Shown: one piece after another, positions 56,645-64,000 of the stretch
Layout of the letters: the number at the start of each line of letters is the position of its first letter
Position numbering within the stretch: the first letter of the stretch is position 1
Source: Perkinsus olseni
Taxonomy: Eukaryota > Perkinsozoa > Perkinsida > Perkinsidae
Assembly (NCBI GenBank): GCA_013115135.1
Contig: JABANP010000191.1
Span: 1 to 64,000, forward strand
Reading direction: 5' to 3'
DNA length: 64,000 bases
Notes under the pieces: generated by a model
Database searches by the model: none
The model's input: only the letters and a program-made list of their open reading frames with translations
What the model was told of the DNA's origin: nothing
Translations under genes and position numbers: made by a program

Positions 56645-58964
56645 ATGTCAATTCCCCCCAGTACTCCCGATAAGGATGCCTCCGATGCCCGACAGGGTGA
56701 TGAGGAACAGCAGGAGCAGGAGGACATCTACATCAATCCTGATGACTGTATAGACCTAGGGGAAGGCGTGGATGACTCGGCTGAGGTACTGCACGACGCG
56801 CCGTTTCAATCTTCCCTGCTCTTCCTGCTTGCGGGCAGTTAGTCGTATAATAATGCTGCCCATCGTCAACTTTCCGTTGCGGTTATGTGGGGGTGGGCGT
56901 GTAGCGAACCGTTACAGATGGACCGGTACCGGAGCTTGACAGAATTCACTCAGCACTCAAAAAATCTTCCTAGCGCGTTCGCTTCGGTACCGCCCGGGAC
57001 CCTGCGTAGAACGATGAACGCTGGGGGCATAATGCTTCACCGGGTGAATCCCACTTTTCGGAGCAGGTGGCCGCGGATGAGAGGGCGGGAGTGGCCGCTG
57101 ACTTGCTCGAGGCTGCTGATGAGGAAGAGGAACGCGACAACTGTTCCATCACCTACCCCTTCACCGATGCTGCCTTGTGCCTGGCAGCAAACCCTAAGGA
57201 CCACACAGTTGTGGCTGTGGTACGTATTGTGACGCCACGGCACCTCCGATCGGTCTCCTCCAGGGCCTTCAAAATGACACTGCGGAGCTTCTGCGGATAA
57301 GGCCGGGTTCAGTGGAACCTCTCCGAATCCTCAGAGGTAGCGTATTGTCTTGGCCGGTAGCTGTCTGTATGGTCGATCGACAGTGGCTCGGCCATTCCCA
57401 TCGGCCGAATTGTCGCGTGAGGACGCTGCTCCTCAGGCCACACGGACAGTGTAGTGTCAGTGGCATTCAGCTCTGATGGAGAGCTCCTTGCTACTGGTAG
57501 TTATGACGGTACCGTTAAGGTCTGGGAGGTAGCCAAGCTGATGGCCGAAACTGGAGGTACTGCCAGCCGGGCCTACTCTGAGATGCATCTTCCGCGGGTA
57601 TGTGGTGTCCTCCATTAGATTGTTCCACCCCAATGCTGTCCCTAGAGGGCCCTGGTGAGGGCGTGGAATGGGTGTCGTGGCATCCCAAGGGGCACGCTGT
57701 CTGCGCTGGCAGCCAGGATGGGACGGCCTGGATGTGGTGGGCCGGAAAGTCTAGTGGGGGCGGCAATGTCATGCAGGTGATAAGGCTAGGTCAGCTTCAC
57801 GCGCCATAAAAATCGTCGCGTGAAACTGGTCAGGTCTTCGCTGGAGCCCATGGGGCTGCTGTTAACTGCGGGAGCTTCTCAATAGATGGAAAAGCCGTGG
57901 TGACGGCGGGGTTAGATGGAGTAGTGGCGGTGTGGAATCCTAGGACTGGTAGTAGCGGGGTGTGGGGATCGAGCCCGGGACCTCATCTGAAGGGCGCCAG
58001 GTGCCACTGCTGCGTCCTGCCGTACGAATGAGGAGGAGTTGCAGCGAAGTCAACGACAGAGGCAGCAAGACGGTGATGTGGATATGGAAGAAGAGGTCCC
58101 AGGTGGGAATGATTGCTGGCGATTTGCCTGAGGGACCACGCCTCGTTTGGTGCTGCAGAAGGCGGAATAGTGTCGATGGCTTTGATGCCACCTGAGGCTG
58201 GCAGCAGTCCAGTGGCGGTGGTCGGTACGATCGATGGAGATGTCAAAGTATGTCATCCGAGCGTCCCTGGTTCAATTCCTGGGAGGGACATTTGGTTATC
58301 CCTCTCAGTTGGTGCAGCTGGAGACAGGGAAGCTGTTGGGCCAACTGCGAGGAACCTCAGACGTCCGTATCGCTGGTCAGTCGGCGGCCACGGACGAGGG
58401 GGCATCACCTGAGGATGCCTACAGTGTTGAAGCCTTGGCCTTCAGTAAGGCCATGTCCCCTGGCACTGCTGCCGCCCAGCCATCGCCTATACTACTAGCA
58501 GCTGGGGACCTCAAGGGCAAGCTGCTCATATACGAGGCGTCGAAGCTGCTGGCCAGAGGGGTACTACCTAGCGTTGCCATGAGAACTTCGTGTCTCGTGT
58601 TATGACTGGTGATGGCAGCTCGGCGTCACGTCTCCTTTTCAGTCCGGTCCTCGGCACCAAGTGACGTTGACTTCTGGTGCCACTAGACTTGCCTGGCATC
58701 CCCTCGGCCTTCCCGTAGTGGCTGTGGGACAGACAGATGGTGTAGTAGAGGTCGTCAATGGGCTCACTGGGGAGGTCCTGTCGAAGTGTCTCGGCCATCA
58801 GGAGCAGATACTAGACGTAGTGACGGTGATGGTGGGAGACCTTTCTGTAGATAGTCGCCCTCCAGGTCCTGTGCGTACCTGGATTTGAAGAGGGATGGTT
58901 CCGAGTGATCTCAGCGGGTGATGATAATTGTATCAAGATATTCGACCTGCAAGTCATGGCCTAA
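56645..58964 (+). CDS. AAMP: AAMP/Sqt1-like WD40 protein
   Basis: Acidic N-terminus ([35 protein letters not shown]) followed by an eight-blade-type WD40 propeller: [56 protein letters not shown] with QDGTAWMWW (the AAMP signature at blade 3), [68 protein letters not shown] and [19 protein letters not shown] at 58964. An acidic insert ([20 protein letters not shown]) sits between blades 4 and 5 as in the family. The yeast homologue Sqt1 chaperones ribosomal protein uL16 (Rpl10); the animal protein is AAMP. Introns 57949-58000 and 58248-58308 both contain B-box-like sequence. Confidence 0.9.
57949..58000 (+). repeat. Intron with inverted tRNA-like B-box
   Basis: A 52-nt AAMP intron, exact by reading frame (NPRTG|ATAASC). 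Contains GGGGATCGAGCCCGGGACC, the reverse complement of a B-box (GGGCTCGATCCCC). Confidence 0.75.
58248..58308 (+). repeat. Intron with tRNA-like B-box
   Basis: A 61-nt AAMP intron after GTIDGDVK. Contains GTCCCTGGTTCAATTCCTGG and GAGGGAC, i.e. a B-box-like sequence flanked by complementary GTCCC/GGGAC arms. Confidence 0.7.
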
Positions 58965-59118
58965 GTTCATCACCATCGTCATTCACCAACGTCCTTGCCG
59001 CTCCCGTTAACTGTTTCTACCACGCCCCCGACGCTGTTGGGTTGGCGGATGCGTCTTTCACTGTCGTCGAAGCAGCTTTTTGCTTTTCCCATTCGCCTTT
59101 GCGACATAACATCATCAA

Positions 59119-59811
59119 ATGGCTTCCCAGGGTCAATCTCGGCTTCCTCTGTACAGCAACCTGTACGACTGTGCCACCCTATTGGGCAACTGGCAAGAGG
59201 AGCGCTATGCGCCTCACCAAAGGGGCAGGTAGACGAGTGGGCCCTCGGCGGCAAGGCTGACTCGCAAGGCTGCAGGTACGGCCAGGGGTACTTCTCGGAA
59301 TCGGCTCTGTTGCTGCCTAACCCGAACTCGAGGACTTACGTTACGACCAGTAAGCACCTTGCGGAGGAGGGGCTAGACATCAGCAGACGACAGCGCAGTC
59401 TCAGGGAGGAGGAGCTCAAGGTGAGATTACGATCGGCCTCGTGCTGTGGACGGCGTTAGCAAGTACAGTGCCATGCACCATTTTGAGGGTGGTTGTTGTT
59501 GTACTAGAGTAGAGTCTGACCGATCGTCTTTGCATCTGAGCTGGTCCTCCGCAGAGCCTCCTGACGTCAACCCCGGCAAGCGACCTGTTGGGTGGGGCCT
59601 GTCGGTATGATTCTGACCTCGCTTCAACGTCTAGGGACTCATTCCGTGATCCTATGGTGAGGACGATCGAACGATCCAAGAGTGAGAGCCTCCCCATCGT
59701 GCTGACTGCATCGTCGTCAGTACAGGTGCACGTACGATAGGGCTGCAAGGGGAAGAGCTGGAAGCGTACAGGAGGAGGTGGACCAAGGGTAACGTAGGGG
59801 AGTGGCTATAG
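59119..59811 (+). CDS. Small flagellar-type protein, CFAP68/107-like
   Basis: MASQGQSRLPLYSNLYDCAT continues LLGNWQEERYAPHQRG, an intron, then YGQGYFSESALLLPNPNSRT, YVTTSKHLAEEGLDISRRQR and LREEELK, another intron, and SLLTSTPASDLLGGACRYDS with SRDSFRDPM. The GNWxEER motif followed by YG..YF is shared by small axonemal microtubule inner proteins (CFAP68/C11orf1, CFAP107). If right, the protein binds inside ciliary doublets. The last exon is ambiguous: either MYRCTYDRAAR ending near 59789, or an exon ending KGNVGEWL at 59811. Family assignment is from motif memory. Confidence 0.5.
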
Positions 59812-60082
59812 TGATGCGGGAGGAGCCTACCGATGGACTTGGTATCGCTACATCTCCGCGCTGGTCGAAACAATGAACCAGCCTCGGCAAGCCAGACAGT
59901 GGCCGTTTTCTCTCAGACCAGACGGGCTTTCCAATTCAAGCGCTACGTCAAAGTGTGAGGGACGATGCCCTCCTCCTCCTCGCCATGTGACTTCCATCAT
60001 CAATGTGACGATGTCTTCCCTCTAGCGACTTGCGTTGATACCGGGATACTGCCTGCTGGAATCCATGGATAGTTGACTTTAC

Positions 60083-62606
60083 ATGCAGCCCTCTATTGCT
60101 GCTACTGCCTCGTCCGGTGGTAGCGGTCGCCCTGTACGATGTTCTGTCTTGGACGATGAGAATGCCGCCGGCGATGAGCTGGCTGCCACTCTACTCGGGG
60201 TTGTCAAGGGCCTTCCTGAGGACAGCGTGGCGGAGCTTTTACAGAGGGCTCGGGAGTTGGTGATAAGGGAACAGTGGAGGGAGTGTGACTACATGAGAGA
60301 GCTTCCGGCAGAGGCCATCCACACGGTCGGCCTTTGCCTGGGCTTCCGCTCCCTCAATGCTATGGCATTGACGTGTCGGTGAGTACCGTCCTGAGGTGAC
60401 GATGGGGCACTCCCCCTTACCTCAGGCGTCTGCGGCGAGTGCTGGCTTCGGTCTGGAAGGAGACAGGCCTCCTCCTCTTCGATGGCTTCGCTGTGGACGG
60501 CGAAGTCTTCGATGATCCGACTGTTTACACCGGCACGTCGAGGACATCACTCGAGTATGCCGTGGACCGCCAAGCCGAGGGCCACCGATTCTGGCCGCTG
60601 CGCTGTGGTCAATTCATGAAGGCCATTGCCTTCGAAGAGGTGCTGCTGCTGTTGCCGCAACGGTTCGACCTTTTCGTCATTCTCATCCGTCTTTCCTTCA
60701 GTCCCCCTACTTGGTGCTACGGAATGGCGTGCCATCTTCGGTTCAGTTGAGGGCGACCGAGGCCATCGACGTCACGGCCGAGGATATTGGAGACGTCCTG
60801 GGGGATGCATCGCCGTCGCAGCATGCCGATAGGCTGTCACGCACTGACTCCCATCGCCCGGGAGTTGATGAAGGGGAGGGTCGGACGAGGGCAATGGCTC
60901 TGGGTTCCTGCTCCTTCACCTGCCCCAGCAAGTTCGAGGTGAGTGGTATACACTGAGCGCTCGTTTTTGACATGCGAAACGCAAGTGATGAGATTTCCCT
61001 ATTAGTACGAAGTCTACGAAGTAGTAGCGACAGGTCGGTTAATTCTTCCCTCCTTCTTCTTCTTGGCTCATAGGGCGCTAGGGCCGCCACGCTGTGAATT
61101 CTTCCCTCCAAAATACAGAAACACTTTCGCGTGTAGACACTCCGTACTGATGGAGAAATCTCACTTTTGGCGATTCGCGTACCAATAACGAGCGCGCTGC
61201 ACTCGAGAAGTGCGTGATGACGTGTGCCTTGGTTTAGATACCGACAACGCACGAGCGAGGCATCTACTTGGAGTACCTTGTTGACCTTCACTTCAGTCCT
61301 ACAGCTACCAGAGCAGTCGTTGGGGTAGGTAGCCATACCTAGGCCTAGGATTCTCGAAAGGTGTGGTAGGTGATCGACGGCAGCCACATGGCGGCACCTA
61401 CGCCATCATCGAGTATATCTACTGCAGCATCCACCGGGGGTGCTATCAGCGTGATGGATTCCAAGTTGATTGATGACAGTACCAACTCTTCCGTGAAAAT
61501 GGAGACCTTTGACTTCGCCCTCGAGACGGACCCCTCTATGTGGGCGATAGCCTTCGGGCCGTTGTCGGCGGTAAGGCCTCACTGCAGCGACGAGAGCGAC
61601 CCTCTGGCCTGCAGGTGTTGTCCTCCCAAGGCAAGTATTTCGACCATTTTGACACATACGCTGTAGGGGATGGGTGGTGACACTGCTCTCGTCGTGTCAC
61701 CACTGTGTGGATCAGGTTGCCGGCTCTGAGGACTCCTCCGATAATCGTCTGCTGCTGCGGGATTGTCTTCACTCTGCCCTGCTCGACATCGTCTCGGTCA
61801 GAGTTGGAATATACTTTGAGAAGGGCAAAGTGGCGTTCTTCCGTAAAGTGGAGGCCATCGGCCCTGAAGGGGGTATACTAACGGGCGGCGAGTAAGTTGG
61901 GCGAAAAAGTGCAACTCGTGCCTCATTTTCTAGCGGAGCGACGCAGCAGTGTCCTCCTTCAGTTCTTCATCGTACGATTGTACGGGGCTTCGTCTACCAG
62001 TCTCGACCGGAGCAAAGGTTCTTGCGACCAGCTTTGATGTGCTGCAACGTCAACGGTGATAATGACTTCGTCCGAGCCGAGCTCACAGCAGTCTGTAGGT
62101 CTCGTGGGGTAATTTCGTGGCGCGCGGTCATCATCGCTCTCATCAGGCAACAAGCCTCCCTATGATCCCCATGACAACGTAGAGGCCCTCGATTACCCTC
62201 AGAAATGGGAGCAGTTTGCTTCACGAGGCGAAGCTGAGGAGGAACGCCTTGCAGAGCAGCAACTTATGGCCGACCTTGAGAGCCTCAATGATGTCAATGA
62301 AGTTACTCGCAATGACGCCGTTAGTCCGAGCGTTGTGGATACACCTCGGTCGCCGAGCAGTGCTGCCCTAGGGGCCGGCCCAAGGTGGCTGTCGCTGTCG
62401 AGTGATATTGGTGAGGAGACGTAAGTGCCACTACCGTCACGACTCGTGCCTGAGCGGCGCAGTGGTCTGCTGATAGGCCTGTCATTGGCCGCAACAACGG
62501 TACCATGACGGCTGCATCAAGCTCAAGCATTCGGACGGAGTCCATCTCTACGGCCTACTTCCTCGACTCTGATTCCATATTTGAAGAAGACTTTGTGGAC
62601 GCATAA
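60083..62606 (+). CDS. F-box protein with SPRY-like domain
   Basis: After a Ser-rich start (MQPSIAATASSGGSGRPVRC) and a helix comes the F-box ELPAEAIHTVGLCLGFRSLN with AMALTCRRLRRVL (60299-60440, split by an intron). Then LASVWKETGLLLFDGFAVDG, HRFWPLRCGQFMKAIAFEEV and a SPRY-type start SCSFTCPSKFEYEVYEVVA. From 61391, MWAIAFG, YFDHFDTYAVAGS and DIVSVRVGIYFEKGKVAFFR fit the SPRY core, then an acidic tail ending FDSD-type residues EEDFVDA at 62606. F-box/SPRY proteins (FBXO45 type) act as SCF ubiquitin ligase adaptors. The region 61030-61390 is unresolved, so two adjacent genes (F-box; SPRY) are possible. Introns at 61892 and near 62060-62146 carry recurrent cassettes. Confidence 0.6.
61892..61962 (+). 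repeat. Intron with AGCGGAGCGACGC cassette
   Basis: A 71-nt intron joining LTGG to DSSSYDCTG. Contains TAGCGGAGCGACGCAG at 61931-61946 and an upstream GGGCGAAAAAG. Confidence 0.7.
62060..62146 (+). repeat. Intron with TTTCGTGGCGCGCG cassette
   Basis: GT-AG intron (borders approximate) between FDVLQRQR and NKPPYDPHDN. Contains AATTTCGTGGCGCGCG at 62111-62126. Confidence 0.55.
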
Positions 62607-62607
62607 G

Positions 62608-62659
62608 GTAAGGACTTCTTGCTGTTCACCCGGGTTCGATCCCTGCTGCTTGCATTTAG
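62608..62659 (+). repeat. GT-AG intron-like unit with B-box after stop codon
   Basis: Starts GTAAGGAC one base after the stop codon of the F-box/SPRY gene (62604-62606) and ends TGCATTTAG. Contains CCCGGGTTCGATCCCTGC. Either a 3'-UTR intron or a recent insertion at the gene end. Confidence 0.6.
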
Positions 62660-63327
62660 GTGTACCCGAAACTAAAGAGCACCCCAAGAGAGCAGCAGCT
62701 CGACATCCACGCAAGTTGAACTATCGCCAGTAGTTTTCCCTTACCATTTAAGTTCTATAGTAAATCTGCCATCACTCGGCAGTAGTCGATTCCGTCGTTG
62801 GTGCCTGGCCGTCGTGGCCGTGCTACCCTCATCCGAGCCCTCTTGACCCCCTACCAGATGTACCATCGCTTTCATCGTCTCGCAGTTTCTCTCCACAGAG
62901 TGATCAGCTTTGTTAGATGCTACTTCGTAAACCCCCTTTCGATGTGGTAAGCACATTGACGTGAGGGTGTCGCTGCATCGAAGAATGTACAGTTTCTCAT
63001 ATTTTTGCCATACCATCACAATCGTTAACATTTCGGTTTACTACTACTATTATCGACAATAAAATAACTATAACCATCAGCAGCAGCTATTGTTTCATCC
63101 AACCCTACTACTTGCGTTACCCTCAATAATAACCCATACGGAAGAAGGAGTATGAGCAGCAGCAGACCAATCGGTTGTGCTTCAGCAGACGCCTAATTGA
63201 CAAGGGTCGCGGGTAGCCAGCAGCCCCCACAGGCATTCGCTACACCTGGCCTTGGTGTATCCAGAGGCGCAGGGACGGGGTTATCTCTTATCGAATTCCT
63301 TTATCGAGTCATTCGGTTTCACCGTCA
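62660..63327. other. Intergenic, no gene seen
   Basis: AT-richer than the flanks, with simple CAG/TACTAC-like repeats near 63045-63160. A minus-strand open stretch of 96 codons (62741-63031) begins MLTIVMVWQKYEKLYILRCS but has no support. Confidence 0.45.
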
Positions 63328-64000
63328 ATGACGCGACGTAGCCGGTCCAGCTCGGCAGGAGGGTCATCAGTATCCTCTTCGCGTCTTCGGCCCCTCTCCT
63401 CCACCCTTCCCCGTATCCACCCAATCACCGGCCAGGGGTACTACCCTACCGGCGTAGACCACTTCGGGCCCCGCTCGATGGGTCATGCCCCTACGGTAAC
63501 CTCTGCAGGCTACAGAGAGATGAAGAAGCTGCGGAGGTGAGCAGCCGACCTATGTGGTATCATACGATCTGTTTTGCGCTCTCTTCGACCTTGGATACTA
63601 TCACTATCCAATTCTCCCTTCTCTCAGAAACGGAAGCCGCGAATTACGAGCAAAACACGGACGCTGATTTTCGGAAGGTAGCCGCCAGCGTCCCGACCTC
63701 CGTCGTGACTGTGCGTCGTAGGTTCCGGAGAGCAAACAGCAGCCCCTTGTGGATCGGCGATCCTGCTGTGTAAGTCTCATAGGCCACCATTAACCAGTCA
63801 TCGCCTCCCTTCAGGTATGCTGCCATCTACTCTACCAACCCAAGCGTTAATCCTTTCTTCCCGGGGCCGTTTGAGCCTGGAGGTGCGTGGGGGCTCCTGT
63901 CAGAATCTTCGACTCTTGATTTTAATCGTTGACTCCACGGTTCGAGCTCGGCCTCCTTTCTCTGTTCGTGACGTGACTGCCTTCGCAGGGTACAGCTCTT
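63328..64000 (+). CDS. Uncharacterised protein, 5' part (cut by window edge)
   Basis: Start MTRRSRSSSAGGSSVSSSRL at 63328, then PRIHPITGQGYYPTGVDHFG and YREMKKLRR; intron; ETEAANYEQNTDADFRKVAA, VRRRFRRANSSPLWIGDPAV; intron of about 45 nt; YAAIYSTNPSVNPFFPGPFE. A further intron appears to end at 63991, so the gene runs off the window. Ser/Arg-rich N-terminus with Tyr/Pro-rich body; no family recognised. The ITGQGYY.TG phrase is also seen in small ciliary proteins, but this is too weak to use. Confidence 0.5.

Overview
The window looks like nuclear DNA of a compact, intron-rich protist. Nearly every recognisable gene is cut by many short GT-AG introns (most about 30-150 nt, many starting GTAG), intergenic gaps are short and base composition is near 50% GC. 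The gene content fits an alveolate such as Perkinsus: papain-family peptidases of the cathepsin X type, FkbM-like methyltransferase, F-box/SPRY protein, a likely flagellar protein and organelle-targeted helical-repeat proteins. The organism assignment is inference; the eukaryotic nature is plain.

Layout. 1-5.6 kb is gene-poor and repeat-bearing: a 200-bp direct repeat, a nested inverted repeat, and GGATCGATCC-like short repeats. 5.6-8.0 kb is an RRM/RS splicing-type protein. 8.9-12.4 kb holds an FkbM-type methyltransferase and a type I membrane protein. 12.5-14.4 kb is a secreted/membrane kelch protein. 14.4-18.5 kb is one or two uncharacterised proteins, the first probably organellar. 18.6-22.7 kb carries two tandem cathepsin X-like cysteine peptidases. 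22.7-26.7 kb is uncharacterised. On the minus strand lie an IQ-motif protein (26.9-30.1 kb) and a DHHC palmitoyltransferase (30.6-32.7 kb). Then on plus: carnosine N-methyltransferase, EMC10, a short-chain dehydrogenase, S-formylglutathione hydrolase, a type II membrane glycosyltransferase-like protein, two uncharacterised genes, a WD40 protein, a small VIMP/selenoprotein S-like protein, a multi-span membrane protein, an organellar helical-repeat protein and a tiny one-helix protein. HSBP1 is on minus at 55.2-55.5 kb, followed on plus by AAMP (WD40), a CFAP-like flagellar candidate, an F-box/SPRY protein and a partial gene at the right edge.

The genes are ordinary housekeeping and secretory-pathway functions (ER insertion, palmitoylation, formaldehyde detoxification, lysosomal proteolysis) and do not form one pathway. 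The main unusual signal is in the introns: several short sequence cassettes recur in introns of unrelated genes, some in both orientations, which suggests introner-like mobile introns. A second signal is a set of one-base frame breaks, nearly all in homopolymers, inside otherwise well conserved genes. Exon coordinates were read by eye; gene ends are given as start codon to stop codon where these could be found.
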